From contig SFHU01000086.1 of NCBI GenBank assembly GCA_004555535.1, forward strand, positions 1-12,548: 12,548 nucleotides of DNA, read 5' to 3'. The translations under genes and the position numbers were made by a program. Below, in pieces: positions 1 through 7,882 of this stretch. Positions within the stretch are counted from its first letter, which is position 1, and each line of letters starts with the position of its first letter. Below the pieces are notes generated by a model. It saw only the letters and a program-made list of their open reading frames with translations. It did no database searches and was not told the origin of the DNA. The DNA comes from Clostridiales bacterium (GTDB lineage: Bacteria; Bacillota; Clostridia; Christensenellales; Aristaeellaceae).

Positions 1-3000
1 GCTATTTCTGCTTCTGCTGGGACAGCGTCCTCTACTACAGGTTCGACGTCCACTTCTGCCGCCACAGGCTCGGTTTCGGGCGCGGAGGTCGCGTCCGTGG
101 ATGTGCCGCTGGAGGAGTACGCGGAGGTGACCGTCCTCAAGACGGGCCTCACGTTCAGCGACAGCCTGCAGGCCTATGTCGTCCCGCTGACGGGCCAGTA
201 CGGCGTCTACACGATGGAGGACGGGCAGATGAAGCCCTATCCCTCCGAGGGCGCGCAGGCGACCGTCTGGTCCAATGTGACGCCGGAGCAGATCGCGCAG
301 GGAAAGGCCGCAAGGCTGAAGCTCCCCGCCTCGCTCGAGGGTACCACCTACTATCTCAGGGAGATCGGCACGGCGCAGGGCTTTGCCGCAGACGAGGAAT
401 ACCATGAGCTCCGCCTGATCGCGGGTCAGGAGGCGACGATTGAGTGCGCTGTCTCCAGCGACAGGGGCTTCTTTGAGCTGGAGCAGCGCGATGCGACCGG
501 CGGCGCTCTGGTTGCGGGCGGTGAATACGCGCTCATCGATGCGAAGAGTGGGGAAACCGTGCTGACCTTCTCGCCGGAGGAGGCGGCCTATCGCAACGCG
601 ATGGCCATCCCCGTGGGCACCTATACGCTTCGCCAGGTCAGGGCGGCGGAGGGCTATGCCCTCAGCGCGCAGAGCGAGCAGACGGTCGTCATCGAGCCCT
701 ACCTCACGCAGGGCGGATATGTGACGCCGGTCTCCTTTGCGTGTACGCGCATTCCGCAGACGCAGGGGCTGGCGGTGATTGAGGATGTGTATGCCGCCAG
801 GGAGCAGGAGCTGACGCTCGTGAGCGTCGATCTGGCGCAGCTTGAGCCCGGCGAGACGCTTGCGACGCCGCAGGTCTGCATGCGCGTTGCGTCGCAGAAC
901 GGCGCGCGCGTCAACGTGGCGAGCGTCGTGCTGGGCGCGGCGGGCGACGCGCAGGGCGGCGAATACACCGCCCGAATCGAATACTGTCTGGCGGGCGGCG
1001 GCTGGCAGCCGTCGGACGCGCGGACGACAGGCGTGCTCAGCGCGCCGGCAGCTGTCAATCTCGCGGACGTGGAGGATGACATCTGCGCCGTCCGCGTGAC
1101 CTATCTGAACGCGCAGACGGGCGAGGAGGTCGCCGGGGAAGGCTTTGCGCCGGGCCAGGTGACGCTCAATGTCCGCACCGGCACGTCGGAGACGGTGACG
1201 CTGTGTGCCGAGGCCACCTTTGAAGGAAGATTCATCTACCGCACGGCGTTTGGCGGCAGGGAGGAGACGATCCTGCGCAGCGACGCGCGGGAGCTCACGT
1301 TTGAAGCGCAGGGCGATGGCGCCTTCGGCACGGCTTCGGCCGGGCGCGACGGGCGCATCACCGGCACGGTCTTCTTTGACGAGAACGCGGACGGCGTGCT
1401 CGGCGCGTCGGAAAAGTCCCGCTACGCGGGTCTGACGGTGCTGCTGCTCTCCCAGAGCGGCGACGTCGTGGAGAGCTGCCGCACGGACGCGCAGGGCGCG
1501 TACCGGTTTACGTCGCTGGCCAGCGGTGTCTATTCGGTGCAGTTTGACGCGGGCGAGAGCGTCGTCTTCTCCTCGAGCAGCCGCTTCAGCGCGCACCAGG
1601 TCAGCGCCATCGAGGATTCGCGCTTTGGCCTGAGCGCGCCCATGACGATCGACGGCGATCATAGCGACTATGTCGTCAACGCGGGCTGCATCTATGCGGC
1701 CTCGATCGAGGGATGCCTCATCGAGCGGACGCAGAGCGGCACGGAGGGCATGGGCAGCGTCGGCGTCGAAATCCGTGCGGCCCATGCGGACGAGGATGAG
1801 GAGCCCGTCGTGGTCATGACCGACGACACGGGCTTGTTCAGGGCGTCGTCCCTGCTGCCGGGCACCTATGAGGTCAGCATCGAGGTACCGGAGGGCTTCC
1901 TCTTCGAGGAGGCGGAGGACGGCAGGATCGTCAGCACGGTGACCATCGGGCAGGGCGAAAGCTGCCTGCTCGGCGGCGAAACCGGCCTGGTCGGCCAGCG
2001 GGCCAGCAGCGTTGCCGGCGCTGTGCGCGTGGATGACGACGGCGACGGAGAGATTGCGCCCGGCGCGCAGACGCTCTCCGGCGTGAAGGTCGTGCTGCTG
2101 CGGGCGGAGGGCGGCCATACCGAGCCGGTCGCCCAGACCGTCACCGGCGCGCAGGGCGAATATGAATTTGACGAGCTCTATGCGGGCGATTACAGCGTGC
2201 TCTTCGAGCTGGACGGCGAATGGACCTTCACGCGCTACGGCGGGGACTCCTGCGTCTATGGCGCGGTTTCCCAGAGCGGCGGTAGCAAGGTCTTCACGCT
2301 TGCGCCCGGCGAGCGGAAGCAGAATCTGGACGCGGGTGTGACGCTTCCGGCTCAGCTCACCGTGACGGTCTTCAGGGACACGCAGGTGGACGGCCAGAAG
2401 AGCACCTATGAGGAAGGGCTGGAGGGCGTGAGCATCTCGCTGATCCGTTTGGAGGACGGCGAGGAGGCCGAGTCCGTCACCTACCGGACGGGCGAGGACG
2501 GAAGCGTTGTCTTTGCGGGCGTCAGCCCGGGCGAATACAGGCTTTCCTACCAGATGCCGGGCCTGTGGCGCGCGACGAAGAACGTCGACGCGGCCACGAC
2601 CGCCTATCCTGTGAGCTGCGTGCCCCAGAGCGCGCTCTCGACCGGCAGCAGCGAGCCGTTTGCCCTGACGATGGGGCAGACGGGCGTGCACCTGTACATC
2701 GGCGCGATGCTCTCTGGCTCCATCGGCGGCACGGTCTATTATGACGACGACGACGATGCTGCGCGCGGGGAAGCGGAGGCATCCTGCGGGGATGTGCTGG
2801 TGGAGCTGCTCGACGCGCAGAGCGCCGTCATCGGGCAGACGAAGACGGAGGCGAACGGCAGCTATGCCTTTGAGGGCCTCGCGCCCGGCCGTTACTTCGT
2901 GCGCTTTACAGCGCAGGACGGGTGCGGCTTCTCCGGAACGGAGCGCACGACGACGCGCGGCGGCGTGCAGCCGAGCGATACGCCTGTCGGCATGACGAAG

Positions 3001-5478
3001 AGCATCACCGTCTCGGCGGGCTCCTCCGTGTCGACTGCGGACGCGGGCATCGTCCGCCTGGGCGCGGTTTCGGGCACAATCTGGGAGGACGCCGACAATG
3101 ACGGCGTCATCTCCGGGGCTGAGCGGGGACTCGCGGGCGTGAGCGTGCAGCTGATGAACGGCACGGGCCGGACGATCCTCTCGACCGCGCAGACGGATGC
3201 CCAGGGAGGCTTTGCGTTTACGGGTCTGCGTCCGGGCAGCTACATGCTGCGCGTGGATGCGCCGGAGGACTATGTCTTCTCCGGGGCACTGCAGGGCGGC
3301 GTGCTGCCGCTGGACAGCGCGCGCGACGGCCACGGGTATTCGGCCTCCTTTGAGCTGCTGGGCGGCGTCCATGTGGATCAGATCGGCTATGGCCTGCTGA
3401 CCCAGGGCGCCATCAGCGGCATCATCTGGACGGATGCGGACTATGACGGATGGATGGGCGAGGAAGAGAGCGGCCTGCGCGGGGCGACGGTGGAGCTGAC
3501 CTTCATCGACGGAACCCCTGTCGCACAGATGCAGACGGCCAGAACCGGCGCCTTCTCGTTCAGCGGCGTGATGCCGGGCGAATATGAGCTGACCGTGACG
3601 CTGCCGGAGGGCTATGTCTTCACGGCTGAGGGCGGCGACTCCGCCGCGGCGCACACCGATTCCCTGAGCCAGCGCATTGAGCTCGGATCGATGACGATGG
3701 GCGCCGCGATGACGGACATTCGCGTCGGCGCGCTGCTCAGCTCAAGCGTGGGCGGCGTGGTCTGGATGGACGAGGACGACGACGGACGCAGACAGACGAC
3801 CAGCGAAGGGCTTTCCGGCGTGCGCGTGACGCTGAGCATGCTCAGCGGAAGCGACGCGGGCCTGACGATGGAGACCTTTACCGGCGCGGACGGTGCGTAC
3901 CGCTTTGACGGCCTGATGCCGGGCGACGCGGCGCTGACCTTTGCGCTTGACGATGGACTCGCCTTTGCCCGCAATGCGTCGGGCACGAAGCGCGTGAGCA
4001 TCGTGCCGCAGACGGACGCCCTGATCGCGACGAGCGACGTGTTTGCTGTGATCTCCGGCGAAAACCAGCTGGAGCTTGACTGCGGCGCGGTGGGCGTCGG
4101 CATCGTGAGCGGCACCGTCTGGGAGGACAGCGAATATGACGGACGCAGGAGCGCCGCGGAGCGCGGCGTCGAGGGCGCCGAGGCGGCGCTGATCGACGCG
4201 CAGAGCGGCGAGGTGCTGCGCACGGCCGTGACGGACGAAACGGGCGCATACGCGATCGACTTTGTGCGCATGGGCGAATATCAGGTGCGCATCTCTCTGC
4301 CCGACGGGCGGATCTTTACGAAGGACGGCGAGAGCGCTGTGGCGCAGGGCGACAGCAGTGAGGGCCTGACGCAGCGGTTTGCGCTGGCGATGGGTGAGCG
4401 TATCTCCGGGCTTGACGCGGGCGCCATCGTCCCGGCGGCCATCGAGGGACGACTTGGCGTGGACAGCAGCCTTGACGGCGTCTGCGATGCGGACGAGGCG
4501 GGCCTCTCTGACGCCGTGATCACCCTGATGCAGGGCGGCACGGTCGTGGCGACAGCCTCCACGGACAAGGCGGGAGCCTTCCGTCTGGATACGCTCCGCC
4601 CGGGCAGCTACCGCGTGCGCGTGTCGCTGCCCTCGAAGGCGCTCTTTGCGCAGGGCACGTCGCTCAGGCTGGCCGATCCCGACGCTCAGGAGGGCGAGAC
4701 GGGCGAGCTGACCCTCGCCATGGGCGAGCAGGTGACGCTGGACGCGATCCCCACCGTGATCGGCTCGACCATCTCCGGACGCGCCTGGAGCGATGACAAC
4801 GCGGACGGCCGCATGAATGCGGAGGAGCCCGCGCTCACGGGCGTCGTGGCGGAGCTTCTGCAGGACGGCAGGACGATCGACACCGCCGAGGTGAACGAGG
4901 ATGGCGGCTACGCCTTCCGCCTGCTGCGAAACGGACGCTACGCTGTGCGCTTCACGCTCCCGGACGACATGCTGCTCTGCGACCGCGTTGAGGGCGATTC
5001 GGGCGTCTCCAGCGTCGCCGTCGTCCCCGGCAGCGTCGGCACGACGGAGGAGTTTGAGCTCGCGATGGGCGAGACGAGAGGGAACGTCAACGTCGGCGGC
5101 ATCCGCCCCGGCGAGATCGGCGACAGCGTCTGGCTGGATGAGAACGCCAACGGGCTGCAGGATTACCGCGAGCCGCTGCTTTCGGGCGTGAGCGTCACGC
5201 TGCTTCGCTCGGCGGAGGGCGGCATGCTGGAAGAGGCCGCCTCGACGGTCAGCGACGAATACGGCTACTACCGCTTCGCGGAGCTGCGGCCGGGCGACTA
5301 CGTCCTGCGCGTCGATACGCAGGGCGGAACGCTGACACAGCGCTTCGGCGCGCCGCTTGGCGAGATCGACAGCGACGCGGACCCCGCGACGGGCGAGACG
5401 GAGGTCATCAACCTTCAGTCCGGGCAGACCTGCCTGAATGTCGATTTCGGCTTCACGGCATACAGCACAGGCCACTAA
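1..5478 (+). CDS. Giant secreted SpaA/SdrD_B repeat protein (5' end missing)
   Basis: The frame is open from base 1 to a TAA at 5476-5478 (1825 visible codons). The GTG at 97 is only an internal codon: upstream the frame reads as a Ser/Thr/Ala-rich linker, so the true start and signal peptide lie outside the window. In order: S/T-rich linker (1-99), two SpaA/Cna-B-like beta domains (about 130-462 and 466-705), a beta-type stretch of unknown family (about 706-1350), then twelve SdrD_B-like repeats of about 110-120 residues (1351-5475). Most repeats have an acidic DxDxDG-type loop, a GVxVxLL strand, a T-x-x-G-x-Y-x-F turn and an L-x-P-G-x-Y-x-V/L hairpin. Such proteins are normally cell-surface stalks or adhesins whose acidic loops bind calcium. 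No LPxTG, hydrophobic segment or basic tail follows; the protein ends right after the last repeat (DFGFTAYSTGH). Surface role is inferred; ligand unknown. Confidence 0.93.
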   Translation, partial: AISASAGTASSTTGSTSTSAATGSVSGAEVASVDVPLEEYAEVTVLKTGLTFSDSLQAYVVPLTGQYGVYTMEDGQMKPYPSEGAQATVWSNVTPEQIAQGKAARLKLPASLEGTTYYLREIGTAQGFAADEEYHELRLIAGQEATIECAVSSDRGFFELEQRDATGGALVAGGEYALIDAKSGETVLTFSPEEAAYRNAMAIPVGTYTLRQVRAAEGYALSAQSEQTVVIEPYLTQGGYVTPVSFACTRIPQTQGLAVIEDVYAAREQELTLVSVDLAQLEPGETLATPQVCMRVASQNGARVNVASVVLGAAGDAQGGEYTARIEYCLAGGGWQPSDARTTGVLSAPAAVNLADVEDDICAVRVTYLNAQTGEEVAGEGFAPGQVTLNVRTGTSETVTLCAEATFEGRFIYRTAFGGREETILRSDARELTFEAQGDGAFGTASAGRDGRITGTVFFDENADGVLGASEKSRYAGLTVLLLSQSGDVVESCRTDAQGAYRFTSLASGVYSVQFDAGESVVFSSSSRFSAHQVSAIEDSRFGLSAPMTIDGDHSDYVVNAGCIYAASIEGCLIERTQSGTEGMGSVGVEIRAAHADEDEEPVVVMTDDTGLFRASSLLPGTYEVSIEVPEGFLFEEAEDGRIVSTVTIGQGESCLLGGETGLVGQRASSVAGAVRVDDDGDGEIAPGAQTLSGVKVVLLRAEGGHTEPVAQTVTGAQGEYEFDELYAGDYSVLFELDGEWTFTRYGGDSCVYGAVSQSGGSKVFTLAPGERKQNLDAGVTLPAQLTVTVFRDTQVDGQKSTYEEGLEGVSISLIRLEDGEEAESVTYRTGEDGSVVFAGVSPGEYRLSYQMPGLWRATKNVDAATTAYPVSCVPQSALSTGSSEPFALTMGQTGVHLYIGAMLSGSIGGTVYYDDDDDAARGEAEASCGDVLVELLDAQSAVIGQTKTEANGSYAFEGLAPGRYFVRFTAQDGCGFSGTERTTTRGGVQPSDTPVGMTKSITVSAGSSVSTADAGIVRLGAVSGTIWEDADNDGVISGAERGLAGVSVQLMNGTGRTILSTAQTDAQGGFAFTGLRPGSYMLRVDAPEDYVFSGALQGGVLPLDSARDGHGYSASFELLGGVHVDQIGYGLLTQGAISGIIWTDADYDGWMGEEESGLRGATVELTFIDGTPVAQMQTARTGAFSFSGVMPGEYELTVTLPEGYVFTAEGGDSAAAHTDSLSQRIELGSMTMGAAMTDIRVGALLSSSVGGVVWMDEDDDGRRQTTSEGLSGVRVTLSMLSGSDAGLTMETFTGADGAYRFDGLMPGDAALTFALDDGLAFARNASGTKRVSIVPQTDALIATSDVFAVISGENQLELDCGAVGVGIVSGTVWEDSEYDGRRSAAERGVEGAEAALIDAQSGEVLRTAVTDETGAYAIDFVRMGEYQVRISLPDGRIFTKDGESAVAQGDSSEGLTQRFALAMGERISGLDAGAIVPAAIEGRLGVDSSLDGVCDADEAGLSDAVITLMQGGTVVATASTDKAGAFRLDTLRPGSYRVRVSLPSKALFAQGTSLRLADPDAQEGETGELTLAMGEQVTLDAIPTVIGSTISGRAWSDDNADGRMNAEEPALTGVVAELLQDGRTIDTAEVNEDGGYAFRLLRNGRYAVRFTLPDDMLLCDRVEGDSGVSSVAVVPGSVGTTEEFELAMGETRGNVNVGGIRPGEIGDSVWLDENANGLQDYREPLLSGVSVTLLRSAEGGMLEEAASTVSDEYGYYRFAELRPGDYVLRVDTQGGTLTQRFGAPLGEIDSDADPATGETEVINLQSGQTCLNVDFGFTAYSTGH
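130..705 (+). other. Two SpaA/Cna-B-like domains in the giant protein
   Basis: Domain 1 (about 130-462) opens with the VTVLKTG strand and ends with YYLREIGTAQGF, the usual Y-x-L-x-E-x-x-x-x-x-G-F/Y signature of prealbumin-like Cna-B/SpaA folds. Domain 2 (about 466-705) has FFELEQRD at the start and YTLRQVRAAEGY near the end. In related domains the strand-A Lys and the Glu of YxLxE take part in an intramolecular isopeptide bond. Domain 1 keeps both residues but I see no clear Asn partner. Domain 2 has Glu/Gln in place of Lys and Gln in place of the catalytic Glu, so it probably forms no bond. Confidence 0.6.
1351..5475 (+). repeat. Twelve tandem SdrD_B-like domains
   Basis: Repeats begin at about 1351, 1702, 2008, 2350, 2716, 3064, 3409, 3745, 4102, 4435, 4765 and 5113. 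The clearest signature is a glycine/serine strand (for example SGTIWEDADNDG), then an acidic loop, GLxGVxVxL, TDxxGxYxFxxLxPGxYxVR, and a tail ending in a Gly-rich strand such as LDAGAIVP. Ten repeats keep a D-rich loop followed by an acidic residue; repeats 2 and 4 have lost or degraded it. Repeat 12 (IGDSVW...DENANGLQD...DFGF) is closest to the canonical family consensus. The copies are well diverged at DNA level, so the array looks like an old, fixed stalk rather than a recently expanded tract. Confidence 0.85.
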
Positions 5479-5482
5479 ACAT

Positions 5483-5546
5483 AAACCCCCGCAGCGGACA
5501 AAGCCGGCCGTTCAAGGCTGACAGTCCGATGCGGGGGTTTCTTTAC
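5483..5546. terminator. Long hairpin terminator between convergent genes
   Basis: Bases 5483-5493 (AAACCCCCGCA) pair perfectly with 5530-5540 (TGCGGGGGTTT), an 11-bp stem. The loop holds further pairing: CGGAC 5495-5499 with GTCCG 5524-5528, and AGCC 5502-5505 with GGCT 5516-5519. On the plus strand the stem runs into TTTCTTT. It begins 4 nt after the stop of the giant protein gene. On the minus strand it follows mrp by about 85 nt, with only a weak T-rich tail, so it may stop both convergent transcripts. Nothing else was seen in the 147-base gap. Confidence 0.85.
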
Positions 5547-5625
5547 TTGTCGGGAATGGTCAATCAGGCGTTTTGGATATCGCGCAGAAAACGCACGGAT
5601 CCACCTCATTCAGCAGGCTTGTCCG

Positions 5626-6483
5626 TTACAGGCCGACCTGGCCGGCGACAGCGGCCGCCGCGTCCGCCATGAGCGGGTTGTCCACAGTCTCGATGGCGCC
5701 CTCGTCGCACAGCTGCGCGGCCTTCGCGTCAAACGGAAGCTGGGCGAGCACGGGCAGGCTGAGGCTGGCGGCCTCCTGCGCAATGCGGGACTTGCCGAAC
5801 AGCTCGATGCGCTTGCCGCAGTCGGGGCAGAGCGCATAGGACATGTTCTCGATCAGGCCGAGGACGGGGATGTGCATCATGGAGGCCATGTTGACCGCCT
5901 TGCGCACGATCATGCCGACCAGATCCTGCGGGGTGGAAACGACCACGACGCCGGAGAGCGGGATGCTCTGGAAGACGGTCAGCGGCACGTCGCCCGTTCC
6001 CGGAGGCATGTCGATGACCATCACGTCGAGCTCGCCCCAGGAGACGTCCTCCCAGAACTGCTTGACTGCGCCGGCGATGACCGGGCCGCGCCAGATGACG
6101 GGCGCGTCGTCCTGCTCGAGCATCAGGTTGATGCTCATGACCTTGATGCCGCTCTCGGTCTCGGCGGGGAAGATATGCTCGCCATCGCCGAAGGCCTTCT
6201 CATGGATGCCGAACATGCGCGGGATGGACGGGCCGGTGATGTCGGCGTCCAGAACGCCGACGCGGTAGCCCATGCGGCGCAGCATGACGGCCAGCTCGCC
6301 GGAGACGAGGGATTTGCCGACGCCACCCTTGCCGCTGACCACGCCGATGATTTTGCGCACCTTCGGCGGCTCCTTGGGCGGCTCCTCGCTGGGCGCTGCG
6401 CTGTGATTATGGCTGCAGCCGGCGCACGCGGGCTTGGTGCCGCATTCGCTGGGCGCGCAGCCCTGCTGAAGATCCTCAGACAC
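5626..6483 (-). CDS. mrp: Mrp/NBP35-type P-loop ATPase, iron-sulfur cluster carrier
   Basis: This 285-residue protein belongs to the Mrp/ApbC/NBP35 family, cytosolic ATPases that bind and pass on [4Fe-4S] clusters to apoproteins. Visible motifs: the deviant Walker A SGKGGVGKS (about residues 50-58), LDADITGPSIPRMFG (78-92), IWRGP (130-134), IDMPPGTGD (157-165), STPQDL (183-188) and the conserved CPDC pair (Cys219, Cys222) that holds the bridging cluster in the dimer. The N-terminus has four further Cys (9, 14, 20, 23) followed by His residues and a Pro/Glu linker. The N-terminal MIP18/DUF59 domain of proteobacterial Mrp is absent. The frame extends upstream to an ATG at 6555, but GAAAGGAG lies 8 nt before the GTG at 6483 and the likely transcription start is near 6554, so GTG is chosen. 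It is the only minus-strand gene and probably a single-gene transcript. Confidence 0.93.
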   Translation of the reverse strand: MSEDLQQGCAPSECGTKPACAGCSHNHSAAPSEEPPKEPPKVRKIIGVVSGKGGVGKSLVSGELAVMLRRMGYRVGVLDADITGPSIPRMFGIHEKAFGDGEHIFPAETESGIKVMSINLMLEQDDAPVIWRGPVIAGAVKQFWEDVSWGELDVMVIDMPPGTGDVPLTVFQSIPLSGVVVVSTPQDLVGMIVRKAVNMASMMHIPVLGLIENMSYALCPDCGKRIELFGKSRIAQEAASLSLPVLAQLPFDAKAAQLCDEGAIETVDNPLMADAAAAVAGQVGL

Positions 6484-6491
6484 GGAAATTA

Positions 6492-6499
6492 CTCCTTTC
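6492..6499 (-). promoter_or_regulatory. Ribosome binding site that fixes the mrp GTG start
   Basis: Read on the minus strand this is GAAAGGAG, 8 nt before GTG at 6483-6481. Neither upstream in-frame ATG (6555 or 6534) has a comparable site, and 6555 sits at the predicted transcription start. Confidence 0.8.
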
Positions 6500-6515
6500 A
6501 GACCGGCTTGAATTC

Positions 6516-6524
6516 TGCTATAAT
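6516..6524 (+). promoter_or_regulatory. Extended -10 element, candidate plus-strand promoter
   Basis: TGCTATAAT is a perfect extended -10 (TG-N-TATAAT) pointing toward the gene at 6725. The -35 position (6496-6501, TTTCAG, 17-bp spacer) is poor, which extended -10 promoters tolerate. A start near 6531 would give a leader of about 195 nt and a short antisense overlap with the mrp transcript. Confidence 0.4.
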
Positions 6525-6560
6525 CATTCTGCATGATTTTGCCGGCGGTATGCATCTCCT

Positions 6561-6588
6561 ATCATACCATGATTTTCTGAAAAAGCAA
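6561..6588 (-). promoter_or_regulatory. Sigma-A-type promoter for mrp
   Basis: On the minus strand the -35 is TTGCTT (6588-6583), the spacer is 16 bp, and the -10 is TATGAT (6566-6561) preceded by TGG, an extended -10. The predicted start near 6554 gives a leader of about 70 nt for mrp. Confidence 0.65.
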
Positions 6589-6609
6589 GGGCGCTATGAA
6601 ATTGTAAGG

Positions 6610-6641
6610 CGCATGCCGGAGGGCGCTCCGCACCGCATGCG
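6610..6641 (+). other. Stable leader hairpin upstream of the secreted-protein gene
   Basis: CGCATGC (6610-6616) pairs with GCATGCG (6635-6641), and CGGAG (6617-6621) with CTCCG (6626-6630). A GGCG tetraloop and a four-base bulge (6631-6634) complete the hairpin. Just after it, GCCCGG (6652-6657) is followed by six T (6658-6663). Those bases could alternatively pair with CCGG/GC in 6616-6624, giving a terminator-like fold. Regulation by attenuation is a guess; the hairpin itself is clear. Confidence 0.5.
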
Positions 6642-6724
6642 GGGAGGAAAAGCCCGGTTTTTTCGCGTTTTCGGGCGCAGGCCCGTCAGGACGTCGGTGG
6701 CGCTTGGCGCCGGAGAGGAAGACG

Positions 6725-7882
6725 ATGATCAAAAAGGTTTTGACATGGGCGGCGGCTCTCGCGCTGCTGCTCACGCTGCTGCCGGGCGCTGCCCTGGCGG
6801 AGGAATTTGACGCGCAGCTGGCACAAAGCTGGCTTGCCGGCTTTGCCACGGCGCTTCCGGGGCAAACCCTGCTCAACGATCCTCAGGAGACGGCCGACCC
6901 CGTGAAGGGCGGCCAGTTGCTCCTGGAATACGCGTTCGGCACGGTGTTGGCCCGGACGGCGGACAGCCCCGCCGCAGAGGATATCCTGGAGGTCGACCTG
7001 CGCACGCAGGAGGTGGAGGATTGCCTAGGCCTGCGCGTGGGCATGACGCTTGACGCGGTGCTCGGCGCGCTGACGCTCCACGCGGGCGCTGCGCCGCTTG
7101 ATGTGCTGCGCACGCAGGAGGCGGGAATAGGCTGGAGCTGGGCCTATGTGGGCGACGGCGGCGTCTATGGCGTGGAGCACGTCAGCTTCGGCGGCGAGGG
7201 GCTTTCGATGAAGGAATGCACGCTGACCTACGTGATCGACGGCGGGCTGGTCAGCGCCATCCGCATGCGCGTGTCGGAGGCTACGCAGGCGCAGGCGGAT
7301 GAGGCGTTCGCAACGGTGCAGGAGATCGCGCAGCGCCAGACGGCGTCGCCGCTCGTGCAGGCGAACGACAGCGCGGTCTTCACGGAGGAGGATCTGCAGG
7401 TGATGGGTGCGCAGGCGCTGGGCGCGGCCGTCGACCGGTTTGTGCTCGCTGTGGGCGAGCCTGAGCAGGTGCAGACGCTTCCGGAGGGAAGGCTGCTGCT
7501 CTACGGCGGCGCGGCGGCGCAGCTCGGGCTTGATGTGCAGACGGGGCAGGAGATCGTTCTGGGTGTCAGCGTGACGGACGAGGAGATTGTGGGGCCGCGC
7601 GGTCTGCGGGTCGGCATGAGCCTGCAGGAGGCGGCGGCGCTGTTTGCCTGCCGGCAGACGGTGACATCCTCCGGCGGGATGCTCTATCTCCTCGGGGAGG
7701 CTGCAGACGAGCCGCCCTGCGGGGAATACCTGCCCGCGGACGGCGGCGGCACGCTGCGCTACGTCTGCCTGCGCGCAGACGGCAGCACGGGCGTGCTGGA
7801 AATCGGGATTCAAGAGGGCGTCGTCGCCTACTGGCACCTCTTTGACGGCGCACAGGAGGGGGCGGATGCACATGGAGGCTGA
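6725..7882 (+). CDS. Secreted protein with duplicated GLRVGM domain, function unknown
   Basis: The protein is 385 residues. It starts with MIKK, a hydrophobic core of about 17 residues and an ALA cleavage site (after residue 25, before EEF), a normal Sec signal peptide without a lipobox. ATG 6725 is chosen over the in-frame upstream codon at 6704 because GGAGAGGAA lies just before it and the signal peptide begins cleanly there. The mature part holds two copies of a motif: GLRVGMTLDAVLGAL (residues 102-116) and GLRVGMSLQEAAALF (293-307), 191 residues apart, each preceded by an acidic strand. The G-x-x-V/I-G-M-[ST] then helix pattern resembles the turn in BamE/SmpA-like folds, but I cannot assign a family. 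It ends inside the next gene (17-bp overlap, different frame), so the two are probably translated together. No catalytic residues are recognisable. Confidence 0.88.
   Translation: MIKKVLTWAAALALLLTLLPGAALAEEFDAQLAQSWLAGFATALPGQTLLNDPQETADPVKGGQLLLEYAFGTVLARTADSPAAEDILEVDLRTQEVEDCLGLRVGMTLDAVLGALTLHAGAAPLDVLRTQEAGIGWSWAYVGDGGVYGVEHVSFGGEGLSMKECTLTYVIDGGLVSAIRMRVSEATQAQADEAFATVQEIAQRQTASPLVQANDSAVFTEEDLQVMGAQALGAAVDRFVLAVGEPEQVQTLPEGRLLLYGGAAAQLGLDVQTGQEIVLGVSVTDEEIVGPRGLRVGMSLQEAAALFACRQTVTSSGGMLYLLGEAADEPPCGEYLPADGGGTLRYVCLRADGSTGVLEIGIQEGVVAYWHLFDGAQEGADAHGG
7854..7859 (+). promoter_or_regulatory. Ribosome binding site deciding the mnmM start
   Basis: AGGAGG lies inside the end of the upstream gene, 6 nt before ATG 7866. 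The second ATG at 7872 would be 12 nt away, and the in-frame upstream codon at 7842 has no such site. Confidence 0.7.

Noticed and set aside
97..99. GTG at 97 as the start of the giant gene
   Set aside because: The frame is open to base 1 with S/T-rich linker sequence, there is no ribosome binding site, and no signal peptide follows.
3742..5475. 577-codon open frame on the minus strand inside the giant protein gene
   Set aside because: It is an Arg/Ala/His-rich translation typical of the shadow frame of GC-rich genes. It has no ribosome binding site or family motif, while the plus frame has clear SdrD_B repeats.
6638..6665. GGGGAGGAAAAGCCCGG resembling the conserved 5' block of RNase P RNA
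   Set aside because: Only about 70 bases remain before the next gene, and the rest of the RNase P core (several hundred bases with the downstream conserved block) is absent. The likeness is probably chance.
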